DNA of 64,000 nt from Mycobacterium sp. GA-1285 (GTDB taxonomy: Bacteria; Actinomycetota; Actinomycetes; Mycobacteriales; Mycobacteriaceae), in the NCBI RefSeq assembly GCF_001499905.1, contig NZ_LQIS01000006.1:62001-126000 (forward strand). The letters run 5' to 3'. The notes below the pieces were generated by a model that had not been told where the DNA came from, searched no databases, and saw nothing but the letters and a program-made list of their open reading frames with translations. Shown here piece after piece: positions 16,585-23,940 of the stretch; position 1 is the stretch's first letter, and each line of letters opens with the position of its first letter. The translations under genes were made by a program, and so were the position numbers.

Positions 16585-17316
16585 GTGAACAAAACCAGGT
16601 CCGTGGTGGTCGGAGTCGCCGCCGTGGCCGCGACGTCGGTCATCGCTGCGTGTGGTACCACAGCGAGCAACCAGTCGACGTCGGCATCGCCGACAAGCGC
16701 TCAGACCTCGAGCTCAGCCCCGGCAGCAGCGCACAATCACGCCGACGTGATGTTCGCCCGACACATGATCCCGCACCATCAGCAGGCGATCGAAATGAGC
16801 GACATGATCCTGGCCAAAGAGGGAATCGACCCCCGGGTTGTTGATCTGGCGAAACAAATCAAGGAGGCGCAGGGCCCCGAGATCGCCCAGATGCAGGGTT
16901 GGCTGGACCAATGGGGCATGTCGGGAATGCCGGGGATGAGCGGCATGCCGACCCCGGGTGGGCCCGGCTCGAACGGCACGCATGGGAATATGCCGCCCGA
17001 TCACGGGGGCATGCACGGTTCTGGCACCGAGACGTCCTCTCCCACGGGGTCACCGATGCCCGGGATGGGTGACATGGCCGGTATGGAAGGAATGATGTCG
17101 CCAGGCGATATGCAGGCGCTTCAGGACGCACAGGGCGTGGAGGCCAGCAAGCTGTTCCTCACCCAGATGATCGAACATCATCGTGGCGCAATCACCATGG
17201 CACAGAACGAGATCAATGACGGTCAGTTCCCGGACGCCATCGCGATGGCCAAGTCGATCGTGAGCAGTCAGCAGAAGGAGATCGACACCATGAATCAGAT
17301 TCTCAGTTCGCTCTAG
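16585..17316 (+). CDS. Met-rich DUF305 lipoprotein, probable metal-binding
   Basis: 243 residues from GTG 16585 (AAAGGA upstream); an in-frame ATG at 16567 would add six residues before the signal. The lipobox is VIAAC. DUF305 is present in two halves: HADVMFARHMIPHHQQAIEM near residue 55 and FLTQMIEHHRGAITMAQNE near residue 195, each with the conserved Met/His helix. Between them is an unusual Met/Gly/Pro-rich linker with GMSGMPGMSGMP and later GMGDMAGMEGMM. Met-rich repeats of this kind bind Cu(I) in periplasmic copper proteins, and DUF305 genes are often found with copper-resistance genes. Extracytoplasmic copper binding is therefore likely but inferred. It is convergent with the two-component genes. 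Confidence 0.8.
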   Translation: MNKTRSVVVGVAAVAATSVIAACGTTASNQSTSASPTSAQTSSSAPAAAHNHADVMFARHMIPHHQQAIEMSDMILAKEGIDPRVVDLAKQIKEAQGPEIAQMQGWLDQWGMSGMPGMSGMPTPGGPGSNGTHGNMPPDHGGMHGSGTETSSPTGSPMPGMGDMAGMEGMMSPGDMQALQDAQGVEASKLFLTQMIEHHRGAITMAQNEINDGQFPDAIAMAKSIVSSQQKEIDTMNQILSSL

Positions 17317-17398
17317 GACTCAGGCGCCCGATCGTCACTGCACGTCGCGCTATTCCACGCGGGCGAAGGTTCCAATGCGCGTGCCGGCTATCTCGCCG

Positions 17399-18553
17399 TT
17401 ATGAGGTGATGGCCCGGCTGGCCTCGGACTCCTCACGGAGGACCGACGTCGGTGGCCGGACAGGCACGGTCACGGTGAAGGTGGTTCCCGTTCCCGGTCC
17501 GCGACTGGTCGCGTCGATGCGGCCGCTGTGAGCCTCCGTCAGCGCCTTGGCGATCGCCAGGCCGATCCCCGCCCCACCCTTCTCGCGAGTTCGGGCCATG
17601 TCGGCGCGATAAAAGCGCTCGAACAGATGCGGGAGGTGTTCAGCCGCAACGCCTTCGCCGTCATCGGTGACGGTGAACACGGCGTCGCCCCCGTCGAGTG
17701 CGACGGCAAGGATGACCTGTCCGCCGGCAGCACTGTGGCGCAGGGCGTTGTCGAGCAGATTCCCCAGCACCTGAGCCAGGCGCTGCCTGTCGGCCCACAT
17801 TCGGGGCGCATCGATCACGCGGGTGGTCAGCGTCACCCCTTCGCTTGCATAGCGATCGGCGATCGCAGCGCTGACCGCGCCGACCAGTTCACCCGCGTCG
17901 ACCCACTCCAATGAGATGGAGGTGTGGGCCTCTTCTGCTTGTGCCAGCGCCGCGGCGTCTGCCGAGAAGCGCACCAACCGACCTGTCTGCTCACGCAACA
18001 TGGCGATGGTCTCCGCGTCGAGCCTCTTCACCCCATCCTCGACCGCTTCCAGATAGGCCTCGAGGACCGACACCGGAGTTCGGATCTCGTGGGCCAGGTC
18101 TCCGAAGAGCAGCCGGCGAGTCGATTCCACCGCCTGCAAGCGGTGCGCCATCTGATTGAAGGCGTAGGCCAACCCATCGAACTCACCGCCCAACCGCGGC
18201 GGTGCGACCCGGACGCCGTAGCGGCCCTCGGCTACAGCGGCTGCTGCTGCGGAGATCTCGGCCAGCGAGCGCTGCACGCGCCGACTCAAGTACGCAGTAA
18301 CGACGAGTGCGGTCAGAGCCGCCACCGCCACCGCGACAGCAATCGAGATGGCGGTGGCATGCCGGTACGCCTGCTCGGCGTGGAACTGCTCACTGGAGTT
18401 GGGCGGGACACCCGCTTGATGCAGGTGGTCGCGAAACAGCGGCGGTCCGGCCAGCAACGCGACGACCCAGGTTGTGACGCCCCCGGCGAACAGCACCAGG
18501 GCCTGCCCCAACAGCAGCCGGTGGCGCATCCCGGAACCCACTTGCGCGCTCAC
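17399..18553 (-). CDS. Sensor histidine kinase with short His-rich sensor loop
   Basis: 384 residues from a GTG that overlaps the regulator stop as GTGA. Transmembrane helices lie at about 14-36 and 67-89. The loop between them is only about 30 residues and contains four His (RDHLHQ, EQFHAEQAYRHA). A HAMP linker (about 90-140) is followed by the HisKA box GDLAHEIRTP with phospho-acceptor His155, then an N box (NLLDNALRHS), G1 (VTDDGEGV), F (LFERFYRAD) and G2 (GGAGIGLAIAKAL). It is an orthodox membrane-bound kinase whose partner is the overlapping response-regulator gene. A metal signal is suggested by the His-rich loop and by the DUF305/lpqS neighbours, but not proven. Confidence 0.92.
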   Translation of the reverse strand: MSAQVGSGMRHRLLLGQALVLFAGGVTTWVVALLAGPPLFRDHLHQAGVPPNSSEQFHAEQAYRHATAISIAVAVAVAALTALVVTAYLSRRVQRSLAEISAAAAAVAEGRYGVRVAPPRLGGEFDGLAYAFNQMAHRLQAVESTRRLLFGDLAHEIRTPVSVLEAYLEAVEDGVKRLDAETIAMLREQTGRLVRFSADAAALAQAEEAHTSISLEWVDAGELVGAVSAAIADRYASEGVTLTTRVIDAPRMWADRQRLAQVLGNLLDNALRHSAAGGQVILAVALDGGDAVFTVTDDGEGVAAEHLPHLFERFYRADMARTREKGGAGIGLAIAKALTEAHSGRIDATSRGPGTGTTFTVTVPVRPPTSVLREESEASRAITS

Positions 18554-19311
18554 TGCCCAGTTCCCATTCGATAGCCCACGCCGCGCACAGTGAACACAAA
18601 CCTCGGATCGGCGGGGTCGTCACGCAGTTTGCGGCGCACATGACCGACGTGGACGTCGACCAGATGGTCGTTACCGACCCAGGGTTCTCCCCATACCGCG
18701 TCGATAAGCTGTCGGCGGCTCCAGACGACACCCGGGCGCGACGTGAGCGTGGCAAGAATGTCGAATTCGGTGCGGGTCAGCGTGATCAGTTCATCGTCGA
18801 GGCGCACCTGCCGCCCAGCGATGTCGATGGAGAGAGGGCCGAAAACGCGCGGTGCCGGTATCTCGGCGCTCACCGGGCTGGCTGAAGATGCCGACGACGT
18901 CACGATGCGTGGACGACGCAGCATGGCCCGGATACGCGCGACCAACTCGCGCGGACTGAAGGGCTTGGTCACATAGTCGTCTGCGCCGACCGAGAGACCG
19001 ACGATCGTGTCGAGCTCGGTATCACGGGCGGTCAACATCACCACGTAGGCGTCGGAGAACGTCCGCAGCCGGCGGCAGACCTCCAGCCCGTCGATGCCCG
19101 GCAAGCCGAGATCCAACACCACCACGTCCGGATCGACGTCATGTGCGACGTCGAGCGCTTCGTCCCCCGTGTGCCGCACTGTGACGTCGAAATGCTCCCG
19201 CTCGAGATAACTCGCCACCACTTCCGCCAGTGGCGCCTCATCATCGACCACCAGTGCCCGGTAGCCGGGGGCCGCGGGTCCGTTCGGTGACTGCAAGGCG
19301 TTGTCCATCAC
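18550..19311 (-). CDS. OmpR/PhoB-family response regulator
   Basis: 253 residues. The receiver domain (about 18-130) has the acidic pair DDE at 23-25, phospho-acceptor Asp67 in VVVLDLGLPG, the Thr of MLTARD and the Lys of YVTKPFSPRELVARI. A Ser/Ala-rich linker leads to the winged-helix domain (about 155-250) with LTRTEFDILATL, SRRQLIDAVWG, VDVHVGHVRRKL and RGVGYRMG. It is the DNA-binding partner of the downstream, overlapping kinase. The 11-bp direct repeat upstream of the DUF305 gene is the nearest plausible target. No obvious copy of that repeat lies in its own 96-bp upstream gap. Confidence 0.93.
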   Translation of the reverse strand: MMDNALQSPNGPAAPGYRALVVDDEAPLAEVVASYLEREHFDVTVRHTGDEALDVAHDVDPDVVVLDLGLPGIDGLEVCRRLRTFSDAYVVMLTARDTELDTIVGLSVGADDYVTKPFSPRELVARIRAMLRRPRIVTSSASSASPVSAEIPAPRVFGPLSIDIAGRQVRLDDELITLTRTEFDILATLTSRPGVVWSRRQLIDAVWGEPWVGNDHLVDVHVGHVRRKLRDDPADPRFVFTVRGVGYRMGTGQ

Positions 19312-19407
19312 TACATCGTGCCGCTCTTCCCCGCGACTCCCTCGGCATGGCCGGGTTGTCCGGCGGTCAGCCCGTAGCCAAGCCGGTGCGCTGGCGGGCC
19401 GCCCACG

Positions 19408-20034
19408 CTACGTCTGATCACTCCGCACCAAGGCCGCGTCGAAGAACGCCAACTCCAGTCGCATCGCGCGCCGATAGGCCACCCGTGCTGCGTCGACATC
19501 GTCGGCGTGCTGATCGAGCAGTCGTTCCAACAAGGACGCCACCTCCTCGAAATCGGGGTCGGCGTAGATCTGCACCCATTGCGCATACGGCCCGGCGGAA
19601 TCGGCGTCGAGCGTGCCGCCGATATGCGCGTAGAGACGCATGCACGGGGTCATCGCCGCACACACCACACCGACCTCGGCGGTGGCGGCGGTGGCCAGCA
19701 GGAACTCGGTGTAGGCCAGTGTCGCCGCGGCGGGCTCGACGCCGGTCATGTCGATACCCCACGACGCGGCATAGGACGCGTGCAACCCGAGTTCCTCACG
19801 CACGCCGGCGAGTAGATCGGCGAACGTCAGCAGGGTGGCCGTATCCGAGCTTCGGGCCAGGGCCAGACCGTATGCGCGAGCGAAGGATTCGAGAAAGAAC
19901 GCGTCCTGGGCGATGTACCCGGCGAACAGATCGCGCTCCAGTGAGCCGTCCTCGATGCCCCGAACGAACGGGTTGGCCAGCACCTCGGCCACGACATCGG
20001 CGTTCTCCGTCCACAACTGGGTTGCCAGTGACAT
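19408..20034 (-). CDS. TenA-family protein (thiaminase II / aminopyrimidine salvage type)
   Basis: 208 residues from ATG 20034, chosen for GGGAGGTGG 1-9 nt upstream; a GTG at 20046 would add four residues. The all-helical TenA fold is recognisable from ATQLWTENADVVAEVLANPF, GYIAQDAFFLESFARAYGLA and CAAMTPCMRLYAHIGG, the last carrying the conserved Cys of TenA-type enzymes. Members hydrolyse aminopyrimidine products in thiamine salvage, though some lack that activity. It lies between the response regulator (same strand, 96 bp) and the divergent PfkB gene, with no thiamine gene next to it, so the substrate is uncertain. Confidence 0.8.
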   Translation of the reverse strand: MSLATQLWTENADVVAEVLANPFVRGIEDGSLERDLFAGYIAQDAFFLESFARAYGLALARSSDTATLLTFADLLAGVREELGLHASYAASWGIDMTGVEPAAATLAYTEFLLATAATAEVGVVCAAMTPCMRLYAHIGGTLDADSAGPYAQWVQIYADPDFEEVASLLERLLDQHADDVDAARVAYRRAMRLELAFFDAALVRSDQT

Positions 20035-20108
20035 GCCACCTCCCACACCTTGGTCTGATGGACTCTAGCCAGCGGGTAGGCACCGCGCGGATGGGTACTA
20101 GGTAACCC

Positions 20109-21083
20109 ATGACAGAAAGGAAATCTCGCGGTGACGATTCGGACGGCGCCTCAGCCGTCGTCATCTTCGCCCCGCTGCCCGTTCTGACCGTCACGATCGA
20201 GAACCGCTCGGGTGAGGCCGACATCCACGTGCACGCCGGAGGTCAGGGTGTCTGGCAGTCGCGCATGATGTCCTCGCTCGGTGTGCCTGTCGTGCTGTGC
20301 TCGGCCTTGGGCGGCGAAACGGGGGACGTCCTCGGCCATCTTCTGCCCGCGCACAACATCACCGTGCAGACCGTTCCGGTCAGCGCGCGCAACGGATCGT
20401 ACGTGCACGACCGCCGCTCGGGTGGCCGCGAGGTGGTAGCAGAGGCTGCCGGCAGCCCGCTGGACCGCCACGAACTGGACTCCCTCTACGAGCTCACCCT
20501 GACCGAGGGTTTGACCCATGGGCGGGTCCTGCTCTCCGGTCCACAGGAAGACGATGTGCTGCCGGCCGACCTGTACCGCCGCCTGTCCACCGATCTCAGC
20601 GCCAACGGCTGCAAGGTGGCCGCGGACCTTTCCGGCGAACGGCTCGAGGCGGTGCTCGCGGGCCGACCAGACGTCATCAAGGTCAGCCACGAAGAGCTGC
20701 TCGACGACGGCCGGGCGAAATCCGAGGACGCGAAGCATCTGGTCGCGGCCATGCGCTCCATGCGTGACGAAGGTGCGGGCACGATCGTCGTGTCGCGCTC
20801 CGGTGACGCCCCGGCCTTGGCGCTGCTCGGTGAGGAGGACGACGACGGTGACGTTGTCGAGATCACGATGCCGACCTTGGAACCGGCCGATTCGGCGGGT
20901 GCCGGGGACTCGATGACCGCGGGCATCGTCGCCGCACTGGCCAGCGGCCGCCCGCTGCGCCGGGCGTTGCAGATCGGGGCGGCGTGCGGGGCGCTCAACG
21001 TCGTGCGGCACGGGTTGGGCACCGGCGGCGAGCGCGCCGTGGAAACGCTTGCCGAACGGGTGGAATTGCGCCCGCTGAAATAG
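20109..21083 (+). CDS. PfkB-family carbohydrate kinase (1-phosphofructokinase-like)
   Basis: 324 residues with an ATG preceded by AGAAAGGA-like purines. The ribokinase/PfkB fold is shown by the N-terminal PLPVLTVTIENRSGEADIHV and HAGGQGVWQSRMMSSLG blocks (the usual GGKGxN is GGQGVW here), by DVIKVSHEELL, and by the C-terminal signature EPADSAGAGDSMTAGI with the GAGD anion hole and catalytic Asp. Layout resembles the 1-phosphofructokinase/tagatose-6-phosphate kinase branch. The sugar is unknown. surE follows after 28 nt, with its own strong ribosome-binding site, so the two are probably co-transcribed. Confidence 0.85.
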   Translation: MTERKSRGDDSDGASAVVIFAPLPVLTVTIENRSGEADIHVHAGGQGVWQSRMMSSLGVPVVLCSALGGETGDVLGHLLPAHNITVQTVPVSARNGSYVHDRRSGGREVVAEAAGSPLDRHELDSLYELTLTEGLTHGRVLLSGPQEDDVLPADLYRRLSTDLSANGCKVAADLSGERLEAVLAGRPDVIKVSHEELLDDGRAKSEDAKHLVAAMRSMRDEGAGTIVVSRSGDAPALALLGEEDDDGDVVEITMPTLEPADSAGAGDSMTAGIVAALASGRPLRRALQIGAACGALNVVRHGLGTGGERAVETLAERVELRPLK

Positions 21084-21111
21084 CGGCCATCGAACTGGAG
21101 GAGGTCGACGC

Positions 21112-21885
21112 TTGCCGCGCGCACTGGTGACCAACGACGACGGGATCGACTCTCCCGGACTGCACGCCCTGGCGAGTGCGGCACTCGAGGCGGGGTTGGA
21201 GGTGATCGTCGCCGCCCCGGCCGAGCAGGCCAGCGGGGCAAGCGCGGCGCTGAGCGCAGTCCGTCGTGACGGCCGCACGGTCGTCGAGCAGCGCGAACTA
21301 CCCGCCCTCGACGGCGTCGAGGCGTGGGCGGTGCAGGCTCAACCCGGACACATCGTCGCCGCCGCGCTCAACGGCTGGTTCGACCCGCGACCGGACCTCG
21401 TCCTGTCGGGAATCAACCACGGCGCCAACGTCGGTCGGGCCATCCTGCACTCCGGAACAGTCGGCGCGGCACTCACCGCGAAGATCAGCGACACCCGCGC
21501 CCTGGCGGTGTCGCTGGACGTGGCACTGCACCCCACCGGCGAGCGGCACTGGAAGACCGCCGCGGGTCTGCTGGCGCCGGTGCTGGAACTGCTGCTCGAC
21601 GCACCCGACGGCACCGTCCTGTCCCTCAACGTTCCCGACCGGCCCGCGGATGAGATCGGACCGATTCGCCATGCGCGGTTGGCGCGCGGTGGCGCGGTGC
21701 AAACGAGAGTCGAGGAGGTGCGCAATGGGGGCGTGCGCCTGACCGAGGTGGAGGTGCCCGACGAGCCCGAGGAGGACACCGACAGCGCGCTGCTGGACGC
21801 CGGACATCCGACGCTGACGGAGCTGCGATCGGTCGAGGCGCACGACGGCGAACTCGTGCGAAAGTGGCTGGGCGACGGGCGCTAG
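21112..21885 (+). CDS. surE: 5'/3'-nucleotidase SurE
   Basis: 257 residues from a TTG start at 21112, fixed by GGAGGAGGT ending 6 nt upstream and by the family N-terminus PRALVTNDDGIDSPG. The metal ligands are in NDDG and in SGINHGANVG; HSGTVGAALTAKISDTRALA is the next conserved block. SurE is a metal-dependent phosphatase acting on nucleoside monophosphates and related stress metabolites in the cytoplasm. Length is normal. The stop overlaps the stop of the convergent small secreted protein gene by 4 nt. Confidence 0.9.
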   Translation: MPRALVTNDDGIDSPGLHALASAALEAGLEVIVAAPAEQASGASAALSAVRRDGRTVVEQRELPALDGVEAWAVQAQPGHIVAAALNGWFDPRPDLVLSGINHGANVGRAILHSGTVGAALTAKISDTRALAVSLDVALHPTGERHWKTAAGLLAPVLELLLDAPDGTVLSLNVPDRPADEIGPIRHARLARGGAVQTRVEEVRNGGVRLTEVEVPDEPEEDTDSALLDAGHPTLTELRSVEAHDGELVRKWLGDGR

Positions 21886-22190
21886 GCCGTTATCCGCATC
21901 TCCTCGCCCGGATGAGAACTGAGCGTGACGATCACCGCGCCGCTTCCGGTCGCGAACGTGGCGTTGGCGTAGCCGTAATGGATCGCGACGCGGACTCCGT
22001 CGCCCAGCCGGTCACCGATCTGCACCGGTACCACCTGAGCCTCGGCGCTCACGCTGCCCCCGCACGTCGGAGAGGTCACCACGGGAACGCGTCCGAGCTG
22101 TGCGGAGGGATCGGCGTGGGCGATCGTCGTGCATGCCCACGGTGCGGTCAGCGCGAGTACGAGCCCGCCGGCGACACGAAACGAAGCCAT
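21882..22190 (-). CDS. Small secreted hypothetical protein
   Basis: 102 residues with a Sec signal peptide (about 1-27, ending IAHADP). The mature 75 residues have one Cys (TSPTCGGS) and a beta-rich look (VRVAIHYGYANATF, GAVIVTLSSH). I do not recognise the family. The frame overlaps surE by 4 nt, tail to tail. The signal peptide is the main reason to believe it is real. The 47 bp separating it from the ABC permease stop hold nothing I can name. Confidence 0.5.
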   Translation of the reverse strand: MASFRVAGGLVLALTAPWACTTIAHADPSAQLGRVPVVTSPTCGGSVSAEAQVVPVQIGDRLGDGVRVAIHYGYANATFATGSGAVIVTLSSHPGEEMRITA

Positions 22191-22237
22191 GCTGAGTCAT
22201 CGGTCGCGGCATCACCGGCGTTAGCCGGGTCGGCGGG

Positions 22238-23095
22238 TCAGCGCCGGTCCGACCACCGGAACATCGCGAGGCACCCGATCAGTCCGGCGATGCTCCACGC
22301 CGCCAAGACGAGGAAGATGCGCCAGTGTTCCCAGCTGCCTGCTGGTTCCAGCGCGACCATCTCGGCGGGCAGCAGTACCGATCGGAATCCCTGGGCCATC
22401 CACTTGACGGGAAACAGGGAGCCGATCGCCAGCATCCACGTCGGCAGGATCATCAGCGGCACGTAGGTGCCCGAGACGAATTGCAGTGCCACCGACGGGC
22501 CGTTGGTGAGGACGGCGGCCGACACCGCGTTGCTCGCGAGGTTGCTGATGCAGATGCCTAGCAGTGAACAGCTCACGATGCCCAGGACCGCCACCCACGC
22601 GAGGGTGAACCATCCGAAGACGTCGGTCGGCAGGCGCAGTCCGAACACGAACACACCCACCGCCAACAGTAGGACGGCCTCGGCGAAGCTGACCACCGCG
22701 ACCAAGGCGATCTTGCCGACGAAGTACGACGACGCGGTTGTCGGTGTGCCCCGCAGGCGGCGGAGCGCTCCCGCGTCGCGGTCGGCGGCGATGCTGATGC
22801 CGAGGTTGACGAACGACGCCGACAGGACGCCGTAGGCCAGCATGCTCGCCGCGATCCCCGCACCGGTGCTGATCTGGCTGCCGGGCAGCTCCTCAGAGAA
22901 GATCGCACCCAGCAGCAGGCAGATCACCGCGGGCATGGAGAACGTCAGCACCACCTGTTCGGGCCTGCGGTAGAACATCTTCAGCTCGGGAACGATCCGG
23001 GACCAACCGATTTGCAGCGGCGACGGCACTGCCCGTTCCGCGGCGGCGCGGTGGCGCGGCGGCGACACAGCGGTGATGTGGTCGATGTCCGTCAT
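22238..23095 (-). CDS. ABC-2 type transporter permease of the PKS operon
   Basis: 285 residues from ATG 23095, which overlaps the ATPase stop as ATGA; the frame extends further upstream but that part is a shadow of the ATPase gene. Six hydrophobic segments are visible (for example VVLTFSMPAVICLLLGAIF, ALVAVVSFAEAVLLLAVG, IVSCSLLGICISNLA), with RRLRGTPTTASSYFVGKIAL as the conserved ABC-2 cytoplasmic loop after helix 2. ABC-2 permeases paired with one ATPase export drugs, lipids and polyketides. It is the last gene of the antiporter-halogenase-PKS-ABC operon, so export of the operon's product, and self-protection, is the likely role. Confidence 0.85.
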   Translation of the reverse strand: MTDIDHITAVSPPRHRAAAERAVPSPLQIGWSRIVPELKMFYRRPEQVVLTFSMPAVICLLLGAIFSEELPGSQISTGAGIAASMLAYGVLSASFVNLGISIAADRDAGALRRLRGTPTTASSYFVGKIALVAVVSFAEAVLLLAVGVFVFGLRLPTDVFGWFTLAWVAVLGIVSCSLLGICISNLASNAVSAAVLTNGPSVALQFVSGTYVPLMILPTWMLAIGSLFPVKWMAQGFRSVLLPAEMVALEPAGSWEHWRIFLVLAAWSIAGLIGCLAMFRWSDRR

Positions 23096-23940
23096 GACTG
23101 ACCGATCAGGTGGAGATAGGCGTCTTCGAGCGTGGGCCGGCTGATCGTCAGCTGCTCCAGTTCGACGCCGTCCCTGCTGTGCCGCCGGACGAGCTCGGTC
23201 GGGAACTCCGTTGTTTGCACGCGAATCTCGCCGTCTTCGAGCCATCGCACCGTGGCGGCCGAACTGACGTGCTCGGTCAAGCGTGCCGGCGAGTCGACGG
23301 CCACCACCCTGCCGCCTGCGATCACCGCGACGCGGTCGGCCAGCACGGCGGCCTCTTCGAGGTAGTGGGTGGTCAGCAGGATGGTGGTGCCGTCGGCGGC
23401 CAGCACCTTGACGAGCTGCCAGAACTGCCGCCGCGCTTCAGGGTCGAAACCGGTTGTGGGCTCGTCCAAGAACAAGAGTTCGGGCTTACCGATGATGCCG
23501 AGCGCGACATCGAGGCGGCGGCGTTGACCGCCGGACAGCGTACGCACCCGAGATCGCGCGACGGTGTCGAGGCCGACGAGCTCGAGCACTTCAGCGGGTT
23601 CTCGCGCGGTGCCGTAGCAGTTTGTGAACATCTGCACGGTCTCGTGCACCGTGAGCATCCCGGCGTCGCTGACCTCCTGCAGCACGATGCCGATCCTGGC
23701 CCGCCAGTGCCGTCCCGCCGTCCCGGGGTCCTCCCCCAACACTCGTACGTCTCCGGCGTCGCGAGTTCGATTGCCCTCCAGGATTTCTATCGTCGTGGAC
23801 TTGCCTGCGCCGTTGGGGCCGAGAATTGCGAAGACCTCGCCGGAGGCGACATCGAGGTCGAGGTCCCGCACGGCCTGGATCGGTCCGTAGGCCTTCGAGA
23901 GTCCCCGCACGTGCACCGCCGTCGCATCCGCCTCTGTCAC
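23092..23940 (-). CDS. ABC transporter ATP-binding protein of the PKS operon
   Basis: 282 residues from GTG 23940 overlapping the PKS stop (GTGA). All nucleotide-binding motifs are intact: Walker A GPNGAGKST, Q-loop IVLQEVSD, signature LSGGQRRRLDVALG, Walker B LLFLDEPTTGFDP and H-loop LLTTHYLEEA. The C-terminal ~70 residues are the extension seen in DrrA-type drug-export ATPases. It forms an exporter with the overlapping permease. DrrA-type pairs export polyketide-derived lipids and antibiotics, matching the neighbouring PKS. Confidence 0.9.
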   Translation of the reverse strand: MTEADATAVHVRGLSKAYGPIQAVRDLDLDVASGEVFAILGPNGAGKSTTIEILEGNRTRDAGDVRVLGEDPGTAGRHWRARIGIVLQEVSDAGMLTVHETVQMFTNCYGTAREPAEVLELVGLDTVARSRVRTLSGGQRRRLDVALGIIGKPELLFLDEPTTGFDPEARRQFWQLVKVLAADGTTILLTTHYLEEAAVLADRVAVIAGGRVVAVDSPARLTEHVSSAATVRWLEDGEIRVQTTEFPTELVRRHSRDGVELEQLTISRPTLEDAYLHLIGQS

